Shown: piece after piece, positions 8,122 through 18,237 of the stretch
How positions within the stretch are numbered: the first letter of the stretch is position 1
Layout: every line of letters starts with the position of its first letter
Source of the DNA: CAIWHR01 sp963709525
Lineage (GTDB): Bacteria; Pseudomonadota; Gammaproteobacteria; Burkholderiales; Casimicrobiaceae
Reading direction: 5' to 3'
NCBI GenBank assembly: GCA_963709525.1
Contig: CAVPXB010000015.1
Span: 124,001-188,000 of the forward strand
DNA: 64,000 nucleotides
Made by a program: the position numbers and the translations under genes
The notes under the pieces: generated by a model
The model's database searches: none
Seen by the model: the letters and a program-made list of their open reading frames with translations, nothing else
What the model was told of the DNA's origin: nothing

Positions 8122-10137
8122 ATGACCCAGGATCGCGCCCGTCTGCTCGATGCATTGCACAGTTTCGAGCACGGAAAAATCGTCAGCGCCCGCGACGCGG
8201 TCGCGTTGATCCGCGACGGCGACACCATCGCCACGACCGGGTTTGTCGGCATCGGATTCGCCGAGAATATCGCGGTCGCACTCGAGGAGCGATTCCTCGC
8301 CAGTGCCAAGGACGTGCCGGACGGCATCGGCAGCCCGCGCGACCTGACCCTCGTCTACGCTGCGGGGCAGGGCGACGGCAAGGAGCGCGGTCTCAATCAC
8401 CTGGGCTACAAGGGACTCGTCAAGCGCGTGATCGGTGGCCACTGGGGGCTGGTGCCCAGGTTGCAGGCGCTGGCGGTCGCCAACCAGATCGAGGCCTACA
8501 ACCTGCCGCAGGGCGTGATCACGCACCTCTTTCGCGACATCGCCGCGGGCAAACCCGGCCATCTCACCCGGATCGGCCTCGGCACCTTCGTCGATCCGCG
8601 CTTTGGCGGCGGGAAGATCAACGCCGCGACCACGGACGACCTGGTCCGGCTGATGCCGCTCGACGGCGAGGAATACCTGTTCTACAGGACGTTCCCGATC
8701 CACGTCGGCATCGTCCGCGGCACCACCGCCGACCCGGACGGCAACATCACGATGGAGCGCGAGGCGCTGACGCTCGAGGGGCTCGCGATCGCGATGGCCG
8801 CGCACAATTCGGGCGGCATCGTCATCGCCCAGGTCGAGCGCCTGGCCGATCGCAACACGCTCAACCCGCGGCAGGTGAAGATCCCGGGCATCCTCGTCGA
8901 TTGCGTCGTCGTCGCCGAAAAGCCCGAGTACCACATGCAGACGTTTGCGGTCGCGTACAGCCCCGCGTTCTCCGGCGAGATTCGCGTTCCCGCCTCGTCG
9001 ATTCCGGCGATGGAGATGTCGGAGCGCAAGATCATCGCCCGGCGCGCGGCGCTGGAGCTCAGGCCCAACAGCATCGTCAACCTGGGCATCGGGATGCCCG
9101 AAGGCATCTCCAGCGTCGCTGCCGAAGAAAAGGTCATCGACCTCCTGACGATGACCGCAGAGCCCGGCGTCGTGGGCGGCATTCCCGCTGGCGGCATGAA
9201 CTTCGGCGCCGCGACCAACACGCAGGCGATCATCGACCAGCCGTACCAGTTCGACTTCTACGACGGCGGCGGCCTCGATCTCGCGTTCCTCGGCCTCGCG
9301 CAGGCCGATCGCGAGGGCAACCTCAACGTGTCGAAGTTCGGCCCTCGCCTCGCCGGGGCCGGCGGGTTCATCAACATCAGCCAGGCCGCGAAGTCGGTGG
9401 TCTTTGTCGGCACCTTCACCGCGGGGCGCCTGCGCGTCGAGGCACGCGATGGCGAGCTCGTGATCCTCGAGGAAGGGCAGGCGAAGAAGTTCATCGACAT
9501 GGTCGAGCATCGCACCTACTCCGGAGCGCAGGCGTGGAAACGCCGCCAGCCGGCGCTCTACATCACCGAGCGCTGCGTGTTCCGGCTGACCGAAGGCGGG
9601 CTCGAACTCACCGAAGTTGCACCTGGCGTCGATATCGAGCGCGACATCCTGGCGCAGATGGATTTCCGCCCGATCATCAACGGTACCCCGGGCCTCATGG
9701 ACGCCGCGATCTTCCGCGACGCGCCGATGAACCTGCGCGAGCGTCTGCTCGCGGTGCCGTTATCGCAGCGCTTCACCTACGACGCCGCGCAAAACCTCTT
9801 CTTCATCAATTTCGAGCGCCTGTCGATCCAGTCGAAGCAGGCGATCGAGGACGTGCGCCTCGAGGTCGAGCGACAGCTCTCGCCCATCGGCCGCAAGATC
9901 TACGCGATCGTCAATTACGACAATTTTGTCATCGCGCCCGAGCTTGTCGACGCGTGGACCGACATGGTGAAGACCGTGGTCGGCAAATACTACTGGGGGG
10001 TGACGCGCTATGCGACCTCCAACTTCGTGCGCATGAAGCTGCGCGACGCGCTGTCGCAGCACGGCCTGTCGCCGCAGATCTATTCCTCCGCCGAGGAGGC
10101 GCACCAGCACCTCGCGGACTTCGGTCACCGCAACTGA
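8122..10137 (+). CDS. Propionate CoA-transferase-like acyl-CoA:acetate/3-ketoacid CoA-transferase with C-terminal extension
   Basis: Cytoplasmic family I CoA-transferase of 671 residues, moving CoA between short-chain acids. The first half has the alpha-subunit-like domain (GDTIATTGFVGIGFAENIAV) and GGGKINAATTDD. The second half has NLGIGMPEGI and TAEPGVVGGIPAGG, whose Glu corresponds to the catalytic glutamate that carries CoA in this family, then KFGPRLAGAGGFINISQ. Single-chain relatives (YdiF, Pct) are about 520-530 residues; this one adds about 130 residues after DIERDILAQMDF. ATG 8122 has AGGGAG nine bases upstream. Appears monocistronic. Substrate specificity cannot be read from sequence. 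Confidence 0.85.
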   Translation: MTQDRARLLDALHSFEHGKIVSARDAVALIRDGDTIATTGFVGIGFAENIAVALEERFLASAKDVPDGIGSPRDLTLVYAAGQGDGKERGLNHLGYKGLVKRVIGGHWGLVPRLQALAVANQIEAYNLPQGVITHLFRDIAAGKPGHLTRIGLGTFVDPRFGGGKINAATTDDLVRLMPLDGEEYLFYRTFPIHVGIVRGTTADPDGNITMEREALTLEGLAIAMAAHNSGGIVIAQVERLADRNTLNPRQVKIPGILVDCVVVAEKPEYHMQTFAVAYSPAFSGEIRVPASSIPAMEMSERKIIARRAALELRPNSIVNLGIGMPEGISSVAAEEKVIDLLTMTAEPGVVGGIPAGGMNFGAATNTQAIIDQPYQFDFYDGGGLDLAFLGLAQADREGNLNVSKFGPRLAGAGGFINISQAAKSVVFVGTFTAGRLRVEARDGELVILEEGQAKKFIDMVEHRTYSGAQAWKRRQPALYITERCVFRLTEGGLELTEVAPGVDIERDILAQMDFRPIINGTPGLMDAAIFRDAPMNLRERLLAVPLSQRFTYDAAQNLFFINFERLSIQSKQAIEDVRLEVERQLSPIGRKIYAIVNYDNFVIAPELVDAWTDMVKTVVGKYYWGVTRYATSNFVRMKLRDALSQHGLSPQIYSSAEEAHQHLADFGHRN

Positions 10138-10149
10138 CATCGAGCGTGT

Positions 10150-11007
10150 TCAGCCCGTGAGCACGGCGAGGAGGTCCTCGCGTTCGCGTTGCGCCGCCGC
10201 GAGGAGATCGTCCAGTCGCGGGGCTTCGAGTTCAAGCCGCGTGCTTTCGAGGAGCTTCAACCGGGTCTCGCTCTTCTGCGGGTCGAACGGATTGTCGGTT
10301 TCGGCGGCAAGCCCGGCGACGAACAGGATTTCCTCGAGTGCTTCGGGTGGCCAGCCGCCGCTGTAGGGCTGGTCCAGCTCCAGCGCCTCCAGGAGTTCTC
10401 CGGGCAGCGCCATCGACTCCAGGATCGACCGCCGCAGCGCCGCGTTCCAGAACTCGACCAGCTCCGCGAACCCGCGAAAGTCGGCGACGATCGCCGGATA
10501 GCTGCCGACGCGGGCGATGAGATACAACTGCCCGATATCCGCCATCAGGCCGGCGAACAGCGCGGTCTCGGCGTTCCGCGCCCGGACGTGGCGGGCGATG
10601 GCCCACGCCCACGCGGCGACGTCGACCGAGTGATGCCAGACGCGGCGCGCGAGATCGCGCATCGCCCGCGACCGGTGTTCCTGTCCCAGCTGGTCCATGG
10701 CCACGACCAGCGCGATCACACGCACATTCGACAGGCCGATCCGGCGCACCGCTGCCGATACGTCGCTGACCCGATTGCCCGCCGGGCTGAACACGACCGA
10801 GTTCGCCATCTGGATGACGCGCGCCGAGAGCACCGGCTCGATGCGGATCAGCTTCGCGATATCCTCGAGCGACGAGTTCGGATCGTCCGCCACCCGCTTG
10901 ATCCGCAGCGAAAGGTCGAGCACGGTCGGGAAGTTGAGGTTGCCCGTTTCGAGCTCGCGCTCGATGGCCATGGAAAACGCTGCGAGCTGCTGCGCAAATT
11001 CGCTCAT
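10150..11007 (-). CDS. HDOD-domain protein
   Basis: Protein of 285 residues. The HDOD fold spans roughly residues 15-215: NFPTVLDLSLRIKRVADDPN, then IAKLIRIEPVLSARVIQMAN, AVRRIGLSNVRVIAL, and a degenerate HD-like region (WHHSVDVAAWAWAIA, ALFAGLMADIGQLYL). HDOD proteins are cytoplasmic signalling or regulatory scaffolds lacking HD phosphohydrolase activity. No receiver, GGDEF or EAL domain is attached. ATG 11007 is preceded by AAGG at suitable spacing. Convergent with the CoA-transferase gene, 12 bases apart. Role unknown. Confidence 0.8.
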   Translation of the reverse strand: MSEFAQQLAAFSMAIERELETGNLNFPTVLDLSLRIKRVADDPNSSLEDIAKLIRIEPVLSARVIQMANSVVFSPAGNRVSDVSAAVRRIGLSNVRVIALVVAMDQLGQEHRSRAMRDLARRVWHHSVDVAAWAWAIARHVRARNAETALFAGLMADIGQLYLIARVGSYPAIVADFRGFAELVEFWNAALRRSILESMALPGELLEALELDQPYSGGWPPEALEEILFVAGLAAETDNPFDPQKSETRLKLLESTRLELEAPRLDDLLAAAQREREDLLAVLTG

Positions 11008-11430
11008 CGGGGTGCCTTGCCGTCCTTTGCTGTGCGCAGGTCCGCACCTTGTGCATCGTCTGGGGCGCGCCCGTCGGGGCGGGTGCCGCGGCGTTACGCT
11101 CCAGATCGCATTGTCCGACCGATCGCGGGTTCGGGTCCAGTCCCGGACACCGCCTCGCCGGCGACGCCGGCCTCGGGGTCGAACTCGAATCGGCCCTCGC
11201 AGATCGTCGGCGAGCCTCCCGCCGGGCGCACGACGCGAAGGCTGCGGGGGCCATCGCCGGCAAGGCGGAAAATCGCGCGACCGGCGAGAAGAAGTGCCGC
11301 GCGTGCGCAATCCCTGCGGTGCCGCGGGCCGTTGCAGGCGCCGATGTGCTGTGTTACAGATGCCGGCACGTTGTGCGACCGGCCGCGCTCGGACAGGCGC
11401 CCCCTTTCAACCACCCGTGCGAGTCTTGCC
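11008..11430. other. Divergent intergenic region, no gene seen
   Basis: Separates the minus-strand HDOD gene from a plus-strand secreted-protein gene, so it should hold both promoters. No convincing -10/-35 pair, repeat or RNA was identified; the open frames present are extensions of neighbouring frames. Confidence 0.4.
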
Positions 11431-12117
11431 ATGACCTTGACGCAACGCTTGCGATACCCAACCCAAGGCGCGGCCCTGATCGCTGCCGGCCTGGGAGCGT
11501 TGCTCGCCGTCACCGCCAGCGCGGCGCCCATGAGCGCCGCCGAGCTGGCCTCCGTCTGCGCCGAGGCCGACGACCCGCCGCACTGCGGGCGGCTGGTCGA
11601 GGCCGTGCAGCTGAAGCGCCTCCCCAGTCTCGCGCAACGCGACGGCGCCACGCTGCAAGTGTCGTTGTATCCGTCGGGCAAGATGGCGTTCACCGACATT
11701 GAAGCGCCTTCGGGCGAGCGCACCTACAGCCTGTGGGACTTCATCAGCGAGATCAACGCCGTGATCCTCTACACCTCCGAGGGCGACAAGGTCACGTTCA
11801 CGCTGTTGCAGCGCGCCAACGGCCGCAAAGTCGAGCTGCCGGGCGAGCCCGTGCTCGCGCCCGACCGGCAGCGCATCGCCACCGCGGATTTCTGCCCCGA
11901 GCACTGCGTCAACGAGGTGGCGGTGTGGCGCGTGACGCGCGAAGGCGTGAACCGCGAGCTGGTCTGGAAGCCCGCGGCTGCGTGGGCGCACGCGACAGCG
12001 AGCTGGAAGGACGCCGACACGATCCGCGTCGAGTACACGCCGATCGGCAGCAGCGAGGAAAGATCTCTCGAACGCCGACTGAACGATCCCACCTGGTCGC
12101 GCGCGCCAGCGCGCTGA
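11431..12117 (+). CDS. Secreted hypothetical protein
   Basis: Protein of 228 residues with a signal peptide (basic start, hydrophobic AALIAAGLGALLAVTASA, cleavage near residue 32). The mature part contains four cysteines in two close pairs (SVCAEADDPPHCG and ADFCPEHCVN), consistent with disulphides in the periplasm. Later sequence (TLQVSLYPSGKMAFTD, DKVTFTLLQRANGRKVELPG) looks like beta structure. No family is recognised. ATG 11431 is the last start before the signal peptide. Lies 19 bases before trmB and may be cotranscribed with it. Confidence 0.6.
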   Translation: MTLTQRLRYPTQGAALIAAGLGALLAVTASAAPMSAAELASVCAEADDPPHCGRLVEAVQLKRLPSLAQRDGATLQVSLYPSGKMAFTDIEAPSGERTYSLWDFISEINAVILYTSEGDKVTFTLLQRANGRKVELPGEPVLAPDRQRIATADFCPEHCVNEVAVWRVTREGVNRELVWKPAAAWAHATASWKDADTIRVEYTPIGSSEERSLERRLNDPTWSRAPAR

Positions 12118-12136
12118 CCGATCGCTCCCGCAAGCC

Positions 12137-12856
12137 GTGATGACGCAGGAACTCCCCGCCGATCAGCGCGACGGCGCGGCCACCATGCCGCCCCATCGCC
12201 CGATCCGCAGTTTTGTCCTGCGACAGGGTCGCCTGTCGCCGGCTCAGGCGCGAGCGATCGACGAACTCGGGCCGCGTTTCTGCCTGCCGTTCGCACCGGC
12301 TGCGCTCGATCCCGTCCGCGTGTTCGGCCGGGCAGCGCCGTGCATCCTCGAAATCGGCTGCGGCATGGGCGAGACGACGGCGGCGATCGCAGCGTCACGT
12401 TCAGCCGAGGATTTTCTGGGCATCGAAGTGCACGGCCCCGGGGTTGGCAGCCTGCTCAACCGGATCGACGCGCAGCGACTCGCCAATGTCCGCATCGTCC
12501 GCCACGACGCGGTCGAGGTCGTCGCCGCGATGATTGCGCCGGCGTCGCTGGCCGGCATCCACGTTTTCTTTCCCGATCCCTGGCCGAAGAAGCGCCACCA
12601 CAAGCGGCGGCTCCTCAAAGCGGACTTCGTGCACGAACTCGCGCTGCGCCTCTCGCCCGGCGGGTATCTGCACGTGGCGACCGATTGGGAGGAATACGCG
12701 GAGGAGATTCTTGCCACGCTCACGGCAGAGCCGCTGCTCGCCAACACCGCGGACGCCTACGCGCCGCGCCCCGCGTACCGACCGTTGACCAAATTCGAGG
12801 CCCGTGGAATGAAGCTCGGGCACGGGGTGTGGGATCTCGTGTTCCGCCGCCGGTAA
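12137..12856 (+). CDS. trmB: tRNA (guanine-N7-)-methyltransferase
   Basis: SAM-dependent enzyme forming m7G46 in the variable loop of tRNAs. 239 residues. Motif I ILEIGCGMGETTAAIA around residue 70, FLGIEVHGPGVGSLL, VRHDAVEVV, and the diagnostic HVFFPDPWPKKRHHKRRL followed by GGYLHVATDWEEYAEEIL and a C-terminal TKFEARGMKLGHGVWDL. All key TrmB segments are present and length is normal. GTG 12137 is immediately followed by ATG 12140, either of which may start it. Convergent with the glycosyltransferase gene (18-base gap). Confidence 0.95.
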   Translation: MMTQELPADQRDGAATMPPHRPIRSFVLRQGRLSPAQARAIDELGPRFCLPFAPAALDPVRVFGRAAPCILEIGCGMGETTAAIAASRSAEDFLGIEVHGPGVGSLLNRIDAQRLANVRIVRHDAVEVVAAMIAPASLAGIHVFFPDPWPKKRHHKRRLLKADFVHELALRLSPGGYLHVATDWEEYAEEILATLTAEPLLANTADAYAPRPAYRPLTKFEARGMKLGHGVWDLVFRRR

Positions 12857-12874
12857 CCGGGCACTGCGAGCCGA

Positions 12875-15800
12875 TCAGCCCCGCTGCCCGGGCGTCAGCG
12901 TCAGCAGTTCTTCCAGCGCCACCCTGGCCACGTCGCGCGAAAAATGCGTGCGGATATTGTCGCGTCCGCCTGCCGAGAGCCTTCTCCCACAGCACGGGAT
13001 CGTTGTAGAGCCGACAGATCGCCTCGGCAAAGCCTTCCGCCGTCTCGGCGACCAGCACGTCTTCGCCCGGCGTGAGCGACATCCCCTCGACCGACGCCGG
13101 CGTCGCCACCACCGGCAAGCCGTAACTCATCGCCAGGTTCACCTTGCCCTTGACGCCCGCGCCGTAGCGCAGCGGCGCGATCGACACCCGGCAGCCGGTG
13201 AAATATGGCGCGACATCGGGCACATAGCCAGTGATGACAAGGTCGTCGCTGGCGAGCGCGCGCACCGTTGCCGGCGGATCGGCGCCGACGATCGTCGTCT
13301 TCACGCCCGGCAGCAATCGCCGCACGTGGGGCAGGATCTCGCGCGCGTACCAGAGCACCGCGTCGGTGTTGGGCGGATGCTGGAAGCCGCCGATGAACAC
13401 CAGGCCCTCGCGCTCGGCCCAGGGCTTGCCTCCGGGCAGCAGCTCGTGGATGTTCGAGAGCACGCGCACCCGCGCCTGCGGCAACGCTTCGGCAAGCAAT
13501 GTCCTTTCGATCGGCGACACGACGAGCGTGACGTCGGCCTTGGCGATCAGCGCGAGCTCCGCCGCGCGCGTGGCCCTGGCCGCGGCCTTGGCGCCGGCGC
13601 TGTCCTGCAGTTCGGCGAGGCGCTCCTCGCGCAGGAAGTGCAGGTCGACGGTGTCGAACACCAGCAACGCCTGCGGCGCAAACGCGCGCACCGCATCCAT
13701 GTGCTTGGCAGCGACGTAATGGCGCGCGATGACGATCAAATCGAACTCGACGCCGCGCGTTCCCAGCAACTCCGAGATCGACGTCGCGTAGGGGTGGAAC
13801 ATCACCTCGACGCCGCGTTGCTGCAGGTCGCGCACGTACGGCTGCCGGTATTCGAGGCTGTCGGCGGCAAAGCTGACCTTGCATCCTGCCTCGATCAGAA
13901 TCTCGAGCAGCGCCAGCATGCGCACCGAGCCCGAGTCCTGGTCGGGCGTCAGCATGCACGCTTCGATCACCAGCACGCGGCACCGCGCATGGCGATCGCG
14001 CTCGGCCCAGACGAGCATGCCGTTCGAGCGATGACCGGCCAGCTCGCGCGCCCACTTGTGCGCGAACTTCTCGCGATTGGTCACCTGGTGTTGCTTGATG
14101 CCCGCGGACTCGTCGGTGCCCGAGGTCTGGCCCTCGAAATGCACGATCGCCGCCGCCGGCTGGTAGTAGACGCGGCGACCGGCGGCGCGCACCGCGAAGG
14201 CAAGATCGGTGTCCTCGTAATACGCAGGGGCGTAGCGGGTGTCGAAACCGCCAATTTCACGGAACAGCGCGACCGGCATGGCGAGGCACGCACCGGAGCA
14301 GTAGTCGACCTCGCGCAGGTAGTTGTGCTCCGGCCGATCCGGATCGCCATCGCGGCCATCGTTCCACGCCGAGCCGTCGCGCCAGACGATGCCGCCCGCT
14401 TCCTGCAGGCGTCCATCGGGGTAGAGGAGTTTCGCACCGACGAGCCCCGCCTGCGGCCGGCGCGCGAACACGTCGAGCAGCGCGTCGAGCCAGCCGTGGG
14501 TGACGATGGTGTCGTTGTTGAGAAACACGAGATACTCGCCGCGCGCGAGTTCGGCCGCGCGGTTGCAGCTCCTGAGAAAACCCTGGTTCCCGGTGTTGCG
14601 CTCGATGCGTGCGCCGGTGACGGGCGCCAGCGCCACCGACGCCGGTTCGGGCGACGCGTCGTCCAGCACGATGACCTCGTAACACCCGGCCGGCGTGTTG
14701 GCCGCGATGCTCTTCAGGCAGGTGTAGGTCAGCAACGGCTTGCCGTACGCGGGGATCAGGATCGACACCCGCGGCACGCCGATCGGTGCCGGGAGTGCCA
14801 GCGGCGCGATTGCCGCTTCGAGATGCCAGGGCGCGACGGCCCCCGGACGGAACCGGCGCGGCCGCACGAACTTGATCCACAACCGACGGGCGAGCGCGCG
14901 GGCGCCGTCGTCGCGCAGGATGGTGAGCGCGAGACTTGCCTGGCGCGGCGTGCGCCGCACGCCGGTCCAGCGCGCCCGCGTCTGCGCAGTGGCAACCTTC
15001 AACCGATGGATGACGGCGCGCAGCGGCGCAGTCAGGCGCCAACTGGTCGACGACTCCAGCGCCTGGACGCGCTCGCGCGCGGCCTCGAGCAGAAAGCGCT
15101 GGCGCTCGAACTCGCGCTGCATGTCGTTGCGCTCGCGCTGGCGCAGCACGGCCTCATGTTCGCGCAGCACCGCCTCGCGCTGCAGATCGCGCTCGGCGAC
15201 CTCGACGCGGCGCTCGAACTCGCGGCGCGCCTCGGCCTGGCCGCAGAGCACCCCGGCCGCGTAGAGCGCCGGCAAGGTCAGCGCCGGACGTTCGGCCGCG
15301 TCCGGCGCCGTGAAATGGCGCGCGTCCAGCGCCGGCAGCGGCGCTCCCGGCGGCGCGTCTGCCGGCAGTGCGGCGAGATACCGGCTGCGATACTCGGCGG
15401 GCGCCATGGCGCCGGTGGGCCCCGCGGCGACGGTCTCGGCGCCGCCTGCGCGCGTGGCGACCATCAGCGCCTCGTTCCACGCCGACGGGCTCGAGTTCCA
15501 GGCCAGCAGCTGGGCTCGCGGATGATGGGCAAGCCGCTCGGCGAACGCGCCCAGATCCGAGGCGACGATCGGCAGACCGGACGCAAGCGCGATCGACAGC
15601 GTATACGACCAGGTCTCCGGGACCTGCGCCGGGAAGAGCAGCGCGTCGGCCCTTTCCGCTGCGAGCAGGCGCGCGAGATCGCCTTCGTCGTACGCGCCCG
15701 CGATCGACAGCGGCACGTCAGGCGCGCAGGGCAATGGTGCCGTCGTCGGTCCGAGCACGCGAAAGGCCAGCGGCAGCCGGCGTCTCTTCGCGTCGCGCGC

Positions 15801-16559
15801 GCACTCGGCCACCGCCGCGAGGCCCTTCTCCGGCGACAGGCTGCCCAGGGTGACGACACGCGCCACGTGCGGCAACGCAGGCGCTGAAGCCTCCGGGTGC
15901 GGCCAGACCTCGAACGCGAGGTAGGGCAGGTAGCTGCCCAGCCTGTTCGCGACGTCCTGCGACGGCACGATGCGCCGCTCGGCGCCGGCGAGAAAGTCCG
16001 CCAGCAATGCCCGCCAGGCGTCGATGTCGAGACTCCAGGCGTTGGGTCGGCGCGCGATGCAGTCGTTGCAGCCAGCGGCGTCGGGTTCGCCGCAGTACCT
16101 GCCATCGAGGTCGGCGAGCACGTTCTGCGGGCAGATCGCGTAGTAGTCGTGCAGCGTGCAGTCGTAGCTCGTGCCGAGCGCCTGCGGCAGCGCCAGCACC
16201 GCGCGCGGCAGGCCATGGAGGTGATGGAAATGGAATCGAACGACGCCCAGCGCCTGCAACACTGCCGCGAGCACCGCCTCGTCGCCGGGCAGCGCGAAAT
16301 GCAGCGCCAGCGCGCCGTCGCGCCGCCGCAGCAGCACGTGATCGCCCGCCGCAGGGACCAACTCCAGCACGTCACAGCGATCGGCGACCAGCGCCGTCAG
16401 TTCGTCGACATGCCGCCGCACGCCGCCGCCCCAGCCATGGGTGACGAACACGATCGCCCCGCGCGGCGTCGCCGCGAGGCGGGCGAGCAACTCGCGTTGC
16501 GCGGATTCGGTGGGGGCCAGCGGGATCGTCAAAGTGGCGTGGGCGCGGGCAGCGATCAA
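12875..16559 (-). CDS. Multidomain glycosyltransferase (GT4-like, GT2, GT4-like), one frame break near the end
   Basis: Very large enzyme of about 1228 residues, probably building a surface polysaccharide at the inner membrane. Residues about 30-400: GT-B fold module (FVTHGWGGGVRRHVDEL, RIVPSQDVANRLG, LGSLSPEKGL). About 470-545: charged coiled coil. About 595-850: GT2 module (VSILIPAYGK, VFLNNDTIVT with the metal-site Asp, YYEDTDLAFAVRAAG). About 860-1228: second GT-B module (LTPDQDSGSVRM, FIGGFQHPPNTDAVLWY, VSIAPLRYGAGVKGKVNLAM). One extra base near 12983 shifts the frame; the restored tail is NIRTHFSRDVARVALEELL. TTG 16559 overlaps the preceding stop; the exact start is uncertain. Confidence 0.8.
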
Positions 16560-17413
16560 CCGATATCCAGCACCAGCGGCTGGTGGTCGGACGCCTGCGT
16601 CTTCTGGTCGACCGCGAGCGAGCGCACACGCGGTTTCAGGTCCTCGCTGACGAAGATGAAATCGCAGTGCAGTTCCGGCCCGTCCGGTTGCATCTTGTTG
16701 TAGATGCAGAACGTCGACGGATGCGGCTGACCGGGATGGGTGTGCATCCAGCAGTCGGTCAGCGGCGGCGTGCCGTCGGCGAAGGGTGCGAGCAGGCGCG
16801 CGTGATCCGCGTCGACCGGTTCGAGATTGAAATCGCCGCAGATGATCGTCGCTGCCGGGCGCAGGTGGGCGGTGAACGGCCCGCCGCTCGTGTCGGTGAT
16901 CGAGCCTTGCCGCGCATGCGCGTGGCCCTCGGCGTAGATGGCGCGCAGCGCCTGCACCTGCGCGCTGCGCTGGCGTTGCGAATACCACTCGAGATGCGTG
17001 GTGATGACCCGCACCTCGCCGAACGGTGCTGCGATCACCGCCTCGACGGCGATCCGCGGCATGCCCTTGACACCCGGCTCGACCGGAAACGGCAGCAGGT
17101 GCCGGAACACCTGTCGCACCGGCAGGCGCGACAGGATCATGTTGCCGAAAAGGCGCCGGCTGCCGTTTTCGCCCGGGTGATCGACCGCGATCGCCGGCAG
17201 CGCCGAGTAGCCCGGCAGCAGCGCGGCGAGTGCCGCGAACTGGTCCTCGCCGGCGCTGCCGGCGAGCCGCGGGTGGGGGAAATTGGCGGCGATCTCCTGC
17301 ACGCACAGGACGTCGAAATCGGCGAGGTGCTTCGCTTCGGCGACGATGCGTGCCGGATCGACGTGGCCGTCGATGCCGCAACACCACTGCGTGTTCCAGG
17401 TGATGAGTTTCAT
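16556..17413 (-). CDS. Endonuclease/exonuclease/phosphatase-family protein
   Basis: EEP-fold metal-dependent phosphoesterase of 285 residues. The family's active-site segments are all there: LITWNTQW (Asn), VLCVQEIAANF (metal Glu), RVITTHLEWYS (His), IICGDFNLEP (Asp and Asn) and QASDHQPLV (Asp-His pair). No signal peptide, so cytoplasmic. Substrates in this fold range from DNA to phospholipids and inositol phosphates. Its ATG overlaps the stop of the upstream permease gene, and its stop overlaps the glycosyltransferase start. In glycerol-3-phosphate (Ugp) systems a phosphodiesterase often accompanies such transporters, so a phosphodiester substrate is one possibility. Confidence 0.85.
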   Translation of the reverse strand: MKLITWNTQWCCGIDGHVDPARIVAEAKHLADFDVLCVQEIAANFPHPRLAGSAGEDQFAALAALLPGYSALPAIAVDHPGENGSRRLFGNMILSRLPVRQVFRHLLPFPVEPGVKGMPRIAVEAVIAAPFGEVRVITTHLEWYSQRQRSAQVQALRAIYAEGHAHARQGSITDTSGGPFTAHLRPAATIICGDFNLEPVDADHARLLAPFADGTPPLTDCWMHTHPGQPHPSTFCIYNKMQPDGPELHCDFIFVSEDLKPRVRSLAVDQKTQASDHQPLVLDIG

Positions 17414-18237
17414 TTGATTCCCGCCCGCATGAACGATTGGACAAACTGCCGCTGGAAGAGGAGGAAGGCGATGAGCAGCGGCCCCGAGGTCAACAGCGTC
17501 GCCGCGGTGATGATCGACCAGTCGATGCCCTGGTCGGTCGAGGCGAAAACCTGCAGCCCGACGGTCAGCGGCCGCGACTCCACCGAGTTGGTGATGATGA
17601 GCGGCCAGAGGAAATTGTTCCAGTGGTAGCTCACGCTGACCAGCGCGTAGGCGAGGTACACCGGGCGCGCCAGCGGCACGTAGACCTTCCACAGCACCTG
17701 CAACGGCGAGCAGCCTTCGACGCGCGCGGCCTCGTCCAGCTCGCGCGGAATGGTCTTGAACGTCTGCCGCAGCAGGAAGATGCCGAAGGCGCTCGCCATG
17801 TACGGCAGCCCGATGGCGAGGATCGTGTCCTTCAGTCCCAGCGCGCTCATCGTCCGGTAGTTCTCGACGATCAGCACGTCGGGCATGATCATCAGTTGCA
17901 CCAGCACCAGCGCGAACAGCAGGTTGCGTCCCGGGAACTCGAAGCGCGCGAACGCGTACGCGGCGAGCGTCACCAGCACCAGCTGCACCGCAAGGATCGA
18001 CGTCACCAGCAGCACGGTGTTGACGAAATAGCGCGCGAAGGGCGCGGCGACCCAGGCCTTGGCGAAGTTGTCGAGCGTGAGCGGCGCGCTCAGCACGAAG
18101 CGGGTCGAGAACTCGCCGGGGTGGAACGCGGCCCAGAACGCGTAGACGAGCGGCAGCACCCACAGGACACCGAGCGTCCACGCCGCGGTCGTTTCCAGCG
18201 CGCGTCCGAAGCCCCGCTGCCCGTAGACGGCGCTCAT
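17410..18237 (-). CDS. Sugar/glycerol-3-phosphate-type ABC transporter permease (UgpE/MalG-like)
   Basis: Integral membrane subunit of 275 residues with six predicted helices. The cytoplasmic EAA loop (DEAARVEGCSPLQVLWKVYV) marks a carbohydrate-uptake family 1 (CUT1) permease contacting the ATPase. N-terminal region has AFWAAFHPGEFST and DNFAKAW, typical of the MalG/UgpE side of the pair. Overlaps the companion permease stop by four bases (ATGA) and the following endonuclease-fold gene in the same way, so the whole set is one operon. Confidence 0.9.
   Translation of the reverse strand: MSAVYGQRGFGRALETTAAWTLGVLWVLPLVYAFWAAFHPGEFSTRFVLSAPLTLDNFAKAWVAAPFARYFVNTVLLVTSILAVQLVLVTLAAYAFARFEFPGRNLLFALVLVQLMIMPDVLIVENYRTMSALGLKDTILAIGLPYMASAFGIFLLRQTFKTIPRELDEAARVEGCSPLQVLWKVYVPLARPVYLAYALVSVSYHWNNFLWPLIITNSVESRPLTVGLQVFASTDQGIDWSIITAATLLTSGPLLIAFLLFQRQFVQSFMRAGIK

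Noticed and set aside
8041..9510. Minus-strand open frame of 489 codons opposite the CoA-transferase gene
   Set aside because: Shadow of the CoA-transferase reading frame with no recognisable protein sequence.
12948..15887. Plus-strand open frame of 979 codons
   Set aside because: Antisense to the glycosyltransferase, whose motifs are unambiguous; the translation is Arg-rich and lacks any domain.
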